Assembly: GCA_002118135.1 (NCBI GenBank)
Contig: BDIU01000043.1
Span: 124,001 to 188,000, forward strand
Reading direction: 5' to 3'
Length of the DNA stretch: 64,000 nucleotides
Origin: Trebouxia sp. TZW2008
Lineage: Eukaryota; Chlorophyta; Trebouxiophyceae; Trebouxiales; Trebouxiaceae
Shown here in pieces: positions 11,676-29,261 of the stretch. Position numbers and translations under genes: made by a program. Under the pieces are notes generated by a model that searched no databases, was not told where the DNA came from, and saw only the letters and a program-made list of their open reading frames with translations. Each line of letters opens with the position of its first letter. Within the stretch, counting starts at the first letter, position 1.

Positions 11676-13658
11676 ATGGATCGTCGCAGCAGACTATCAG
11701 TGCCCCGCGCAAAGTATGCAACTTGCTGCGGGCGGTCAGAGTCAGCTCTGCCGATTGCACACAACCCCGACTCCGCAACGTGTGAGGTAGAGTTTTTGCG
11801 GACTTGCTGCGACCTGTGTGTGACGTTTTTCAGTGCAGTTGCACATGTTTGACTTTTTCCTGACTGGGAGTGTATATCAGGTGGACCTTTGCACCTCGTG
11901 CAGCAAAAGGCTTTGGCCCGCAACCTACTGAAAAGCAGAAATCTGCCGCAAAAGGCAGTCGATCTCGCAGAAAGCCGGTACAGTGCACTGTGCTGGACAC
12001 ATAGCCTCCTACAATTCATGCAGGCTCTTTGCTGAATCGAGCTGCATTGCAGAGCAAAAGCTGATTTGTTCCTTGTGTTGTACTCTGATCCAAAGACCTT
12101 GCTACTATCTGCCACCGTGTTGAGCCACTTGCTCGTTTAAAGGAGTAGGTGCGCAGGATACGAGTCTACAAACCCCTTTGTTTGTATGCAGGGCATTCAG
12201 AATTTGTTGCAAGAAGCAAAGCAGGCACCTCGCAAAGGAGGCCGGCCTCGCAAGAATCCATATGATGATGACGAGTCCCAAACATCAAAAGGCAAACTAG
12301 ATTATGTCAAGGTGATGAATTGGCACCTTGCCATGTATTTCTTGGTACAGACACATCAAACATTACAGCATACATGATGACAGATTATGAATTTTAGGTC
12401 AAAGATTGGGGCAGCGGTCAGCCTGAAGATCTCGGCAGTTTGGAAGTTGAATCCTTTTCCCCCAACTTGTTTGCTGACCACAGCAAACCCTTCTATGAAC
12501 AGCTTGCCAGAAGACTTGAAGAGCTGCAGGTACAGCATTTCCTGACTGTAACAACTGCCTTGCTTTTCAAGAAGATTGCCCTCACAACAAACTGTCCTTT
12601 TTCAGAGTCAACACTGCAGTCAGAATGCAGATTTGTTCCCAATTGCCTTGTCTTGACGTTGAGAATGTCTTTATATCAATTTTCCTTCTGAAGAGAAAGC
12701 ATGGTACAAGGCACTTTATAAACCTGGCCATGAAATCAGGCGACCTTCAGTTGATGGTACATCTCAGTCATCTCGGAGTTGAACACTCTCAGCATGCTCG
12801 GCAGGCTGCCTTTCCCCAACAAATATCATGCTGGCCCTTGCTCACCTTGCTCATTGTTGCTCAAGGATTACAATCCTCATGCAGCTTTGAGAATTTTCAA
12901 GCTCAATGGTTGCAACTGTCATGCAGCTCTCTAATAGCTGGGTTACCTGGATGGAACAACAGCCATGTATTGCCGTTATCCAGTATGTCAGGCCAACCCT
13001 TGTGTCAACCTAACAGTGTGGGACTATGTTAGTTTGCTTATAGTGCAAGGAAAAAACTGTTGCATCATACATTCTGAAAAGCAAGCTGAAAGCCATGACA
13101 TGGAGTTATACAGCCATTGTGTACTCACAAGAAAAGGCGTTCACACAAGGAAGCTGAAAGACGGAACATGTTTCTGTCCACAGGCAAGAGGTCTGCTCAA
13201 CATTGCGGAGTCTCAGAAGGGCAAGCCACTGCCGCCCTTTGAGGAATGGAGCTTCACAAAACAGCGCTACATCCAGTTCCTGTGCGACCAGTCAAATGTG
13301 CACTTTGCACTTGAGGGTGCAATAGAGGGAGTAACTGATTGTGGCCCTCGTGGTCCAATCACAGCAACTGGCTACAGGCCTTCCGCAGACTGTGAAGCCG
13401 CCTTTGATGCAGCGGCCTGTTTTGGCGATTCTTCTGGCCTTGAGAGGTAGAGTTGTCCTTTCTCATGGAAAGACTAGACACTTTGCTCTGTTGGGCTGCC
13501 CAGGAATAATGATCATGATCAGTGGTGATGGCAATGTCACAATGCATGTGACTCGCTGACTTTAAACAACTGAGTGTGCATCAGTCTGTCCTCACGGGCA
13601 CGCATGAGACAAATGTTTGAGTCTCTATGACAGTAAAAAGTATCAATTCATTTATTTA

Positions 13659-13693
<35 letters not shown>

Positions 13694-14579
13694 ATTGATT
13701 GATTATTTATTGATTGATTGCAGGTCACTGGAGCTTGCCTCTGACATAGACAGCTTGGCGAAGGAGCTGAACCTAATTCTACAACCAATTGAAGTGGGCC
13801 CATCACAGCAGGCCACTGCATGCTGTGAATACATTGCAGGGATGGCAGAATTAGCTATTGAGGAGGAAGACGAAGACGACAGGCAACAAGCTGTTCTGAG
13901 GTACAGTCTTCTCTGAGGTGTAGTGTCCGACAGCACACTCCGCCTGCTGCGTGCATACTGTGTGAAAACCAAGCTTGAGGTGTCAATAATGAGACTGGCA
14001 TTGTTGTGATGACATGGCTTGTGTATGCCTGATGGTGCACAAGCAGCATTCAGCACATCTTGCTGCTGTGAGCATTGACAGCACTTGCGACAAAATCCTA
14101 TGCCGTCTGTCGTAATATGTAGGCACTTGTGAATCCTGACTACAATCCATATGGTGCATGCTACAGACCGGACTTGTCATGCTTCATTCAACTCATTTCA
14201 TGCGTTCAAGACCGCATGCTAGACAGGCTCAGCAGGCTCATCTAGGTACATACTAGAGCCATCAACTGTCTCTAACCTGTTCGACTGGCATGCTTGCAGG
14301 CTGGTGGCCATGGCATATAGCATTCATGTAGCACACCTGACTACAGGCATGCGCATTGGGTCTGCAGCCGGCGAGAAGCTGAACTTGTTCAAAGCTGACG
14401 CGCTCAACTTCTACAGAACCTACCCAGGCGTTGAGGACCCTCTGAAGCAATTCAAGGAGACTGTTGACATAGTGGGTGATCTCCTGACAATAGATCAGCA
14501 AGCAACGGTCATGAATGAGCTTCCAAGGGCGTTTCCAAAGATCAGCCTTTTGCTGACCACGCTTGCGCACACTGACTGA
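11676..14579 (+). CDS. Plastid heme oxygenase family protein, HO2-like
   Basis: Heme oxygenases open heme to biliverdin in plastids, the first step to bilin chromophores. Proposed exons: 11676-11779, 11881-11977, 12192-12311, 12398-12529, 13184-13446, 13724-13900, 14300-14579; phases close to 390 aa. Exon 2 carries a plastid-protein-like APRAAKGFGPQP; exon 3 has a basic GGRPRKNP stretch. The family match lies in the last three exons: KQRYIQFLCDQ and FALEG, SSGLERSLELASDIDSL, and AYSIHVAHLTTGMRIG followed by LNFYRTYPG, aligning with plant HO helices. At the N-terminal helix where active plant enzymes have the heme-ligand His (RLHTK), this model reads RRLEELQAR, so it may be a non-catalytic HO2-type protein. 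An unrecognised exon in intron 4 could alter that. The start codon and first two exons are uncertain. A TGTAA signal follows at 14684. Confidence 0.68.
13657..13720. repeat. GCTT/GATT tetranucleotide microsatellite
   Basis: About eight TTGC repeats followed by TTGA repeats fill the intron right up to the acceptor of heme oxygenase exon 6 (cag at 13721-13723). The repeat therefore supplies the pyrimidine-rich part of the 3' splice site. Confidence 0.9.
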
Positions 14580-14923
14580 TCGCTGGCGTTCCCTAGGTGC
14601 TATACTATGACACAATGATCGGTGCAGTGTGTATATGCAAACGCACCTGACAGAGGGCATGGTATAGAATACAATACACAAACTGTAAATTTATATGTAC
14701 ACGTACGTACGCCACCGAAGAAGATGTTTCTTTAATTGCATCGTGATGTTCTTGACGCTTGTAACAGCGATTGATGACCTGCATGCGCTGGGCAAGGGCG
14801 ACGAGGAATGCCCTGGGCCAAAGCATGTTGACTGCAAGCCGAACATCTGCAGCTCGCTCCATTGCAAAGTCGTTGACCTGTAACGCGCTGTCCGCAATCA
14901 ACGCAGTTTATACGCTGCACCCG
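14580..14923. promoter_or_regulatory. Spacer between heme oxygenase and enoyl-ACP reductase
   Basis: This 344-bp spacer separates two plastid-protein genes transcribed in the same direction. It holds the heme oxygenase 3' end, with TGTAA at 14684-14688, and the enoyl-ACP reductase promoter. No defined promoter motif can be picked out. Confidence 0.4.
14684..14688 (+). terminator. Candidate TGTAA polyadenylation signal (heme oxygenase)
   Basis: TGTAA, the usual chlorophyte poly(A) signal, lies 105 bp after the heme oxygenase stop codon. Confidence 0.4.
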
Positions 14924-17900
14924 ATGATGAACACTCAAACTTTCACGCGCGCCCAATGCTTGGCATCGCACCTCTGCAGAGGGTCGAGCATACGACCTCG
15001 GCAAGCTGTTCACATTGGCAGCCTGCAGCGCCTGACGCAGACTCCCACTCACCAGAGAGCCACGTATTCCAGCAATCCAGGCAGTAAGCGAGCAAAATTT
15101 GTGACTCGTGCGGAGTCAGGCAACGGCGCCAGCCCTGCACCATCCGGACTGACGATAGACCTGAGGGGTGCGTTTGTTGCGTCTGGACCTCGTCATGCTT
15201 GATCTGCCCAGGCTTGGTGCGCTAGATATACGCACACGATGCTTTTCGATACCACATTCATTGCTGCAGGCAAGAAGGCGTTCATCGCTGGCGTTGCTGA
15301 CGATCAGGCAAGTCCATTCTGCAATGCTCGCTGCAGCTGCCATCGTTTTAACGTGCAGGGTGCACTAATCGTGCTGCTTTGCAGGGCTTTGGATGGGCTA
15401 TTGCCAAGGCTCTCGCAGAAGCTGGAGCAGAAATCTCTCTGGGTGTTTGGGTCAGTCTCAATCCCAATCCCTGTTGCAATCAGACTCACTCCTTTACATC
15501 TGCTGCTGCAGCAATGTCATCGTGTATCTTGGACAAGAGAATGTCATACATGATTTCTGACAACACGTTATGTCTGCTTCCAGGTTCCTGCTCTGTCAAT
15601 CTTTGAGACCAGTCTCAGAAGGGGCAAGTTTGATGCCAACAGGAAACTATCAAACGGTGGCATGCTTGAGTTCACCAACATCTACCCAATGGATGCTGTC
15701 TATGACACACCAGAGGATGTTCCAGAAGATGTAGGCAGCTTGTCGCCTCTCAAACATTTCCTGTTTGCACACACACAAGCTGTGCTAAGCTGAACTTTCA
15801 GTCACTCAGCTGTCGTTGCTGACATGACAAGTGCAAAGCTGTCAGTTCTGCAGTGGGACAAAGCCATTACAGCAAGTTCTCCTGCCAGCCTGAGCTCGTT
15901 ACTTAGAGTATTATCCTTATATCAAACGTGGTCACTTCAAAGCTCAGCTGCAGACAGAAAGCAGTGAATGGTCTCGTCTGCATTGTTCTCCTTGAAAATG
16001 CTACTGTGTCAAGTGCCCTTATGTTGAGAGATCACAGTGATGTCAAGTCACCATTACAAAGCTGTCAATGCTTGATACTGCAGGTTGCAAACAACAAGCG
16101 ATATGCAGCAGCCTCAGGCAAGGGTTTCACTGTAACAGAGGTCGCTGACCAGGTCTCAAGGGACAGCGGCAAAATTGACATTCTGGTGCACAGCCTTGCA
16201 AACGGTCCAGAGGTCACTAAACCTCTTTTGGAGACATCACGCAGAGTGAGTAGCTGTTTTATTCCTGTTGCAAGATGTACAAAACAGCCTTGCCTTCCAG
16301 GTGTTGCAGCTTGTTCTTGATGTCTGAAGCTCATGTCTGATCATACACCATCATATACCATCAGTCAGCTTGCTACGGCATGCAGCTGCAAAGCAACAGC
16401 TAGGCCGGCTTGCTTTTCAGAACTGACTGACTGACGCTCACTGACTACTCAGCCAAACAATCATCCAATGCATCACACAATGTCACAGCTGACTTAGCAA
16501 GTCTGCAAGCAAGCACCTAATTGACTTGACTGTCATCAGAGCTGACAAAAGTGGTTGCAAGGCGCAGTCACACCGTATATGTAGCACCAAGCTGTCATGC
16601 TTGCTGGGCTATAGGGTTACTTGGCAGCTCTCAGCGCCTCCTCTTACTCATATGTTTCCATGGTGCAACGCTTTGGGCCCTTAATGAACCCTGGGGGGGC
16701 TGCAATCTCCCTGACATACATTGCCTCAGAGCGCATCATTCCAGGTGTGCCCACAACAGAGTCATAACAGTAGCAGTCACTGCATCATGTCACACATTTT
16801 TGCACAAGTCCAGGCACAGGTGGCCCATGGCAAGACAGGGCAGCTTGTTCTGAGCGCCACACTCAGGCTAAACAGGTGCGTATGCTTAACACATGTGATT
16901 GCCATCACCATGCAGGTTCTGCTGCCTTGTTCATCAGTTTCGTAGCAACTGCATGCCATATGATGAACAGTCGCTCATTGTCATGATGCTGCTTGCACTG
17001 CCTGCATGTGTTCTGGACCTGTTAATCCTGAGTGTCATCACCCATGCAGCTTGCTGTGCTGCCTGCATGCACCAACAATATAGTAGCTGCATGCCAGTAC
17101 AGCGTGTCTGTACCAAACCCTTGTGAACCTATTCTAATGATACCAAATGCTTACGGGCGTCGACTCATCAGGCCAACTCCAAAACCACGTTAACACATCA
17201 ACACCAGCGTACAATCTGCAGTGCATGCTACACCAGTCTCATACAAATGCTATGGTGTGAACAGGCTGTAGTGGTTGCATGAGCAGTGCAAGCGCGGCGC
17301 TTGAAACAGATACAAGTGCTAGCACGCATTTGACAATGCATTGACAGCGTGAAACGGCTTGGTATTGTATGGTCACACGAGTGTCTGTAACACAGGCTAT
17401 GGTGGTGGCATGAGCAGTGCAAAGGCAGCGCTTGAGTCAGATACAAGAGTGTTGGCGTACGAGGCTGGCAGGAAATTTCAGGTCCGGGTGAACACCATTT
17501 CAGCTGGACCCCTGGGCTCAAGAGCTGCGAAGGCTATTGGCTTCATCGAAGACATGATCAGGTTACATCCTGTCCTCCAGTTTCTTGCTGAATTTTATTG
17601 TCTTTCTTTGTACAAAAAGAGAAACAAAATTCTCTGTGCCATTGGGCATCATAACGAGAGTCTTTGTGAGAAGCAGCAGTCCAGCATTGCGGCTCTAGAG
17701 GCAGCTGCATGTCTTTAACAATCTCAGCTGTGCACTTACATATGTTATCTCCACACATTATGAAGATAAACAGTAGCTGATGCAACTGCGGTGACTGTTT
17801 CATCTCGGACGCCAGATGAAACAGCTTCCAGCGAGAGCCATGCTGGCACACTCATGCTGTCTGCATTGTCACAAGCGAAGTTGGCTGAACAGGAGGGGCT

Positions 17901-18110
17901 GTATGCTTCTGCAGGTACTCTTATGAGAATGCTCCTGTGCAAAAGGAATTGCAAGCGAGAGAGGTTGGCAACGCAGCAGCATTCCTGTTGTCGCCACTGG
18001 CATCAGCAATCACAGGCAGCCTTGTATACGTTGACAATGGCCTGAACTGCATGGGCTTGGCTACAGACAGTCAGGCATTGCTTCGACCAGAGGAAGCTAA
18101 TCCCAAGTGA
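14924..18110 (+). CDS. Enoyl-[acyl-carrier-protein] reductase (NADH), plastid
   Basis: This is a plant MOD1/FabI-type enzyme that catalyses the last reductive step of plastid type II fatty-acid elongation. Eight exons close in frame to 382 aa: 14924-15167, 15270-15307, 15385-15450, 15584-15730, 16084-16245, 16615-16744, 17396-17561, 17915-18110. The first exon encodes a Ser/Thr/Arg-rich transit peptide. Then come the dinucleotide-binding segment ([20 protein letters not shown]), [48 protein letters not shown], the catalytic Tyr-x6-Lys core (YGGGMSSAK) and [19 protein letters not shown]. Length is normal for the plastid precursor. Intron 2 has a GC donor (CAG|gcaagt). A decayed copy of the start of exon 7 lies upstream in intron 6. 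Two start codons are adjacent (ATGATG), and the first was chosen. Confidence 0.93.
15308..15384 (+). other. GC-AG intron in enoyl-ACP reductase
   Basis: Exon 2 ends GATCAG and the next bases are gcaagt, the standard GC variant of the donor. The acceptor is ctgctttgcag. The joined protein reads [13 protein letters not shown], exactly as the family requires, so a GT donor is not an alternative. Confidence 0.85.
17259..17325 (+). repeat. Decayed echo of enoyl-ACP reductase exon 7 start
   Basis: The segment aacaggctgtagtggttgca... closely matches the acceptor and first 55 or so bases of exon 7 (from 17391), about 132 bp upstream inside intron 6. In the copy the catalytic Tyr codon has become Cys and the Lys codon Ser, and the frame soon stops. 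It is a non-functional pseudo-exon with an intact-looking acceptor. Confidence 0.8.
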
Positions 18111-19172
18111 AAAGAAAGGCAGCAAGAAACTCCATGCTACAATGCATCATAAAGGGAGCCTTTATGAGAAGTGCTAACATCCTTGTATGTGAGAGTGAGA
18201 GTCAGGTGTCATCTGAGTATTACAAGCTTGTATTGCTATCTGCTCTTTGTATGCAGAGCATGATTTGAGTGCAGCACTGACTTATAGATATGCAAGATCC
18301 TAAAGCGTGCATGGCAGCAGCCTTGCAAGTACAGTTCTGTCAACACCTGCATTGGTTTCTTAGTTTCCTTCATGTGTGTTTGTGCAATGGTCCAGCTCAG
18401 TCTCTTCTTGCCTGGTGGCATATACTCCAGTACTTTCGCTTCTGACTGTCTTCAGCCAGTGACTGACGCTATGCAGTTTGCTCGCTGATGAATAACATGA
18501 GTTTCATCCATTTAGCAAAGACAGTGCATCAATATTGCAGCAGCATGAAAACCCTTGCATGAGCGCGGCAGCAATTGCTCAGCATGCTTCAACCTCACCA
18601 AGTTGACGCGTGTGAGTCACTTTCGTGATTTCGCAAAGGCTATTAGTGCAGCTGTGCCAATGCAGTCTCAGACGTGCAAAAGCTTGTCATCTTTAGTCAT
18701 GCTGCCGATGTGCTCTGTAAATGCCAGCGTTGTCCATGAATCACGCACAAAAAGCCGTCACTTGCATCCATGAGACACACTCATCAACAGCAAAGCAGAA
18801 TAAGCGCTAGCACCAGTCAAACTGTAATAGGGGACCCCAGAGACCAAATGCTCAGTCTGCTCTCAATTATAAGTTCTGCAATTTGCTGTTGTCCTGAAAA
18901 ACAAAATCCATAGGCATTGCAATGGTCAAAACTACTTCTCCTGAAGCCAACGCAGAGCCATGGTACCATCACAGCAAGTCTGCCAGGTATCTGTGGTTGC
19001 TGTCAATTGCCGCACAAGCCGTCTCACACAGGCTGACCCCCCGTACTACTAGGTAAATTCTCTGCTGGTTGAGTTGCTCTCAAGGCAGCACTTCTGTGCT
19101 GGTTCTACTCCAGGAAGCTCCTGTTATGACCCCTTTTGCCACAGAACCCCCCTTGTCCTTTTCATTTTCAGC
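18111..19172. other. Convergent intergenic region
   Basis: About 1.06 kb lies between the stop codons of enoyl-ACP reductase (+) and the quinone oxidoreductase (-). Short frames on both strands have no recognisable similarity. TGTAA occurs at about 18717, far from the first gene. I see no gene, element or array here. Confidence 0.5.
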
Positions 19173-22100
19173 TCAGGCTGCCACTGTCAAGACCACCTTT
19201 CCACTAGGTTTACCGCTCTCCAAGTGTCTATGTGCTTCTCTGCAGCAGCAGCAACATTCCCTGTCTAATGCCGCTCATGATGACAAGCACTCTTGCGTTT
19301 GCGTAAGTGTCCATTGCTCACAATCCTTGCCATCACATGCTGGACAATACACTGTTCAGCGTTGCTATTGTGTTTTATTGAGTCAGACTAAGCAAGACAT
19401 ACAATCAATGTATATCCTGTCAAGGTATGTCCTGCCCATGACTTACGCAGCTTGCTCAAGGGGAAACGTCCTGTCAATGACGGCTTTGAGTTGGCCTGAC
19501 TTCAGAAGGCGAGCCACCTCTTGCATCCTGCGTCCATCTGCTTGCACAAAGCCCAGGTGGTACTTGGGGCCCAAACCTATTGTGCCCAATGCCAATCTGC
19601 AATGTTGGCAACATCAGCTCTTTGAACATGCCATTGCAATGGCTGTGCATGCTGTGAAAACGCTTGCAGCTGCCGCAGTTTCATGCAGCAACGACCTTAC
19701 CATGCATGTTAGTCACAAAGCAAATTCGTGTGTATGCATGGGTCTCACGACCTCTTTGGCTTGTGAAAGAGCTGAACTATGAGTCTCACAAGGTGCAGGG
19801 TGGCAATGGCATAGAATGGTGGCTGTAAAATGCAAAGTATGTTCCAGCCTATTTTTGCATTAGTCAACAGCTATTGTGAAGTCTGTGCACTGTGAAAGTG
19901 CATACCCCAATGTCAATTTGGCATAATTCAGGTTCTCATTGAGCACAAATGAGATGTGGCCATCCTTCTTCAGCACTGCCAAGCTCTGTGTTGTAGTAGG
20001 TCCTGCACTCATCAGATTACCCACATCATGTCTTGCTATGATTGACCAACTTGCCATGACCAGCACAACAAATATCATCAGCCTGTCAATCAGGCTTGGG
20101 GATGGGGGGGGGGGGGGAAATTGGGTNNGGGGGGGGGGGGGGGGGGGGGGAAATTGCGTTGAAGTGTGCAGGTCAGTAATAAGAACCGCAACAAGAGTAC
20201 AAACAAGAAGCAGAGTAGTAACAAAGCTGCACATCCCAGAACAGGTGCTGAGTGTGTTGGGGACAAGCACGGTCAAAATGAGGCAGTGGCATACCTCCGA
20301 TTTGGTCGACCACAGCATCAAAGGGGTTGTTTCTGAAGAGCTGATTCACTGACTGCTTCTTGTAGTCAACCACTTCATCAGCTCCAAGATCCTGTGTCAA
20401 CAAAGGGCTCAGTGCAAGAGTGCAAGGGCCCACTAAGTCAATAGAAAGACTTACTGCATGAATGCAAAGGCTCGCTATACCAATGCGAGACATACTGGGT
20501 CAATGCAAGGGCTTCACTTCTGGACTTTCTAAGTAGGGAAAAGATTGCTAGGCTAGTGAAAGGCTTCTGTCCATGGAAATCCTCGCTGCATTGGCGAAAG
20601 CTTTCATGTGTGTGTCAATTGGAGGGCTTCACATGTCACCACGAGAATTATCGAGTCAATACAAGGGCTTAGTGTGTAGTTGGAGGTGCTCACTGTGTCA
20701 AGCAAAAGAATTGCTGCATCAATGACAACTTCATGTGTCCATTAACAGCAAGGCTTCATGTGTCCATCAACAGCAAGGCTTCATGTTTCCGTCAACAGCA
20801 AGGCTTCATGTGTCAGTGGCTGTATTTGCTCAGTCAATGCAAGGGCTGACTTTGTGATTGGGCAGACTGAATTTGGCGAGCTGTACATGTTTGGTGCTGC
20901 AGGTGCGATGCTTGGTTTTCTTCAACTTTACACTCTCGGTGTTGCAGATGCAATGCTCACTTTGACAAGCTGTACATTCTTGGTGCTGGTGGCATGGGCA
21001 CCCCATGTCTGATTTATGTTGATGTACATGCTTATTTTGACGAGCTTTACATCCTATGTGCAGCAGGTGCTGCTTGCATGAGCACCGCATGCCTTGTTGA
21101 TGTCAACACAAATGCTTATATTGGCAAGCTGTACCTTCCCCATACTGCTGGTCACGTGGGCACCTCATTCCTTGTTGACATCAATGCAAATGCTGACCTT
21201 GACAAGCTTTACATTCTTGGTGCTACAGGTACTGGTGACATGGGCACCCCAGGCCTTGGCTATCTGCACTGCAGCAGAGCCCACTCCCCCACTGCCTCCA
21301 TGTATCAACACACGCTTGCCAGCTTTCACTTGTGCATTCTGTAGTGCCTGCAACATTGAGGCATGTCTTCACGACATGCTTGCCAGCCTTGACTTGTGCA
21401 GGCTGTAACACCTGTGACATCAATGCATTGATACTGCACAGCATCACAGCCCACTCGCCCACTGCCTCCGTGAACCAACACACGCTTGCCAGCCTTGACT
21501 TGTGCAGTCTCTAAAGCCTGCAATAGTGAAGAAAGTCAAAAACAGCTTTCATATAGTGCTGCTGTGCTGCTGCAGCCATGCATTCATCGCAGGTATTGCA
21601 TCATTTGGAAACACGAGTGCTTAGACCATTGATCATTTCCTTGCTTGACCGCTTTTGAGCAACCATGCCTGCTCTACCGTATGCTGTAAGGCACATGCTA
21701 CACAATGTGCAAACTCTTGCATGCCAATGCTGCCTTGTTTGGCTTACCTGTGTTGCTGTCAGGGACACAAACGGCAATGCTGCTGCTTGGTGAAATGACG
21801 TCAAGTCATGCATGCAAGTGCTGCCTTGATTGGCATACCTGTATTGCTGTAAGGGACACAAGCGGCAATGCTGCTGCTTGGTCAAAAGACACCCCATCAG
21901 GTATGCTGGCCAGCAGGTTGCTCTTGATGGTTGCATATTCAGCATATGTGCCTGGGAATGGGCAAGCATGTTTCAGCAACGAGCTTCTCAGCATTTGGCA
22001 ATGCATCACATGGCATGCAGCTTGCATGCACCACTTGAAAAGCTGCGTGTGAGCAATACATGCTGCTGAATTGCAACAACTATGTTGTGACCCACACTGC

Positions 22101-22606
22101 AAGAAACGCTTTCAGGATATCAATGGTGTAGTGGTCATGTGTACATACCCCACTTTGATGTGAAAATGAAGTCTGGCGAGAGACCAAAGACCTTGTCACC
22201 TTTGTTCAACTGCAACAGGACGAGCATGAGCACATGCTGAAGCTTTCATATGATTTGCAAGACAGGCTCAGCATTTATTGCATGCCAGCGCTTACCTTTG
22301 AGCCAGCATCAGCTGCCTCAATCACACCCGCAAGATCACCACCAAGGATCTACATATGCATGCAACCCGAATCGACACATCATACTAGGAGGCACGCAGC
22401 CAGTGCTTGAAGCGCATGAGCGTTACTTTCTCTTTCTTGGCGATGACAGGTATGCTACCGTTTCTGATCTTGTAGTCAACTGGGTTGACGCTCGTGGACT
22501 TGACCTTCACCAGAACCTGACCAGCGGATCTTGGAGGCAGGGGGTGATTGTTTACGAGCTTTAACACTTCAGGCGGTCCGAACGTCTTGTAAATCACTGC
22601 CTTCAT
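19173..22606 (-). CDS. Quinone oxidoreductase-like MDR family protein
   Basis: This is a zinc-free medium-chain dehydrogenase/reductase, probably NADPH-dependent and acting on quinones or enones; the substrate is unknown. Nine exons close in frame to 322 aa: 22606-22427, 22349-22296, 22209-22149, 21951-21839, 21347-21198, 20391-20295, 20002-19906, 19596-19447, 19239-19173. Markers in order: [73 protein letters not shown], the nucleotide-binding [42 protein letters not shown], a C-terminal [19 protein letters not shown]. The zinc-ligand residues of true ADHs are absent, as in zeta-crystallins. There is no obvious targeting peptide. Introns 3-5 are crowded with echoes of exons 4 and 5, and intron 6 carries the assembly gap. 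It is divergent from ADH3, with 876 bp between start codons. Confidence 0.9.
20109..20151. other. Poly-G run with an assembly gap (NN)
   Basis: Two long G runs separated by two N bases (20127-20128) inside intron 6 of the quinone oxidoreductase. The repeated ggaaattg(g/c)gt motif on both sides suggests the join may be artificial. Predicted poly-proline frames here are artefacts. Confidence 0.85.
20738..20830. repeat. Short minisatellite in quinone oxidoreductase intron 5
   Basis: The unit tgtcc(a/g)t(c/t)aacagcaaggcttca recurs about four times, each about 27 bp long. It sits in a longer stretch (20480-20850) rich in degenerate caatgcaagggctt motifs. Confidence 0.7.
20860..21160. repeat. Echo array of quinone oxidoreductase exon 5 3' end
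   Basis: Degenerate copies of the exon 5 donor end (real one at about 21190-21260: gacaagctttacattcttgg...) recur near 20872, 20920, 20970, 21040 and 21120. They carry related gagctgtacat, gcaccaagaat-type and catgggcaccc blocks. All lie downstream of the exon in gene orientation. Confidence 0.65.
21355..21530 (-). repeat. Two upstream echoes of quinone oxidoreductase exon 5 start
   Basis: In gene orientation two partial copies of exon 5 precede the real one. The first (about 21520-21440) has the acceptor tgcag and reads [20 protein letters not shown] before losing the frame. The second (about 21420-21365) keeps only the [14 protein letters not shown] part. The first keeps an intact acceptor and nucleotide-binding loop, so it could compete for splicing. 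Confidence 0.75.
21725..21800 (-). repeat. Downstream echo of quinone oxidoreductase exon 4 3' end
   Basis: The end of exon 4 with its donor ([14 protein letters not shown]|gtatgcc at about 21838-21890) is repeated about 100 bp further along the intron, near 21737-21790 ([18 protein letters not shown]), including the donor region. Confidence 0.75.
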
Positions 22607-23482
22607 ACCTTGTCAAGCGTGTATGCTGTGACAGCAGCGACGAGCGTGCTTGCAGATCGGACAAAAAGTCAAAGTCAGGCTTGACTACTACACTTTGACG
22701 ACTCTGAAGCTAGAGCCAATTTTGAAGCAGCGACATCAGGCTCAAGCCCTGCGCAAGTTGTGGCAACAGATATTATTCAGCGGTTGAGCTCTGAATTGGA
22801 CTGACACGGCAGCTGTGTGCGAGCCACTGTGCAGCGGAGTAGGGCAGAGCCATGCTGCTTGGTCGACTTGCTCAGGTGTCAGCCAAAGTGACACACGTCA
22901 GCGTGCTTGCGGCAAGAGGGCAATGCTTTGGCAATGCGGCGTTTGCGCAGCAGGACCGTATCTTGCGCAGCGCAAGTGCAAGACGCACCGTGAGCGCACA
23001 AGCAGGTATCGTTAGTCCGTCAGCATGTCACGAACAGTGACGAATGACCGGATCATAGGTGTGGCTCATTGCAGTTGCTGCGTGCGGAACTGTGCATGTG
23101 TGCGTTGCTGATCTGCATTGCTGACACAGTCAGAACGGCCGTGTTGCGACCAGCAACGTAGTTCTACCAAGCATGCCTTCCTGCCGTTGTTGCCTTGCAG
23201 CGTGCTCACTGAGTGCAGGTCCGAATGTATGCGGCTGCGGATGCAATGATGCAAGACATGCGCTATTCAAGCCCGCGATGTGAGTGAAAACATGCTGTAT
23301 GCAAGAAAGCCATCATGGCCTGCTTGCAAACTTTACATTCGAATTGTGAATTACGACAGACTCGTTAAGCTGATGTCGGCAACAGCAACGACTGCCTACA
23401 CAACCGCAGGCAACCCAGAGACGCAGGAGTGAAGGCCTATTCAGCAGCTGTCGAGTCACCTACTGCAAGTGGCAAGAGGGAA
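22607..23482. promoter_or_regulatory. Divergent upstream region of quinone oxidoreductase and ADH3
   Basis: This 876-bp region between the two start codons must contain both promoters. No TATA box or known algal motif is convincing. Short frames here show no family similarity. Confidence 0.45.

Positions 23483-29261
<5,779 letters not shown>

Noticed and set aside
11432..12115. A 227-codon open frame on the minus strand opposite the heme oxygenase 5' end.
   Set aside because: It begins without ATG, has no domain or repeat typical of its neighbours, and overlaps a plausible plastid-targeting exon on the plus strand.
12965..13183. Upstream extension of the heme oxygenase exon containing GVHTRKL, tempting as the missing heme-ligand helix.
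   Set aside because: The acceptor at 13181-13183 gives an in-frame join to the previous exon, and including the upstream part brings frames without family similarity. Kept only as a caveat.
19860..20352. Poly-proline and poly-glycine frames across the N gap.
   Set aside because: Produced by the homopolymer run; the true exon ends at 20002 and the next starts at 20391 in the minus-strand gene.
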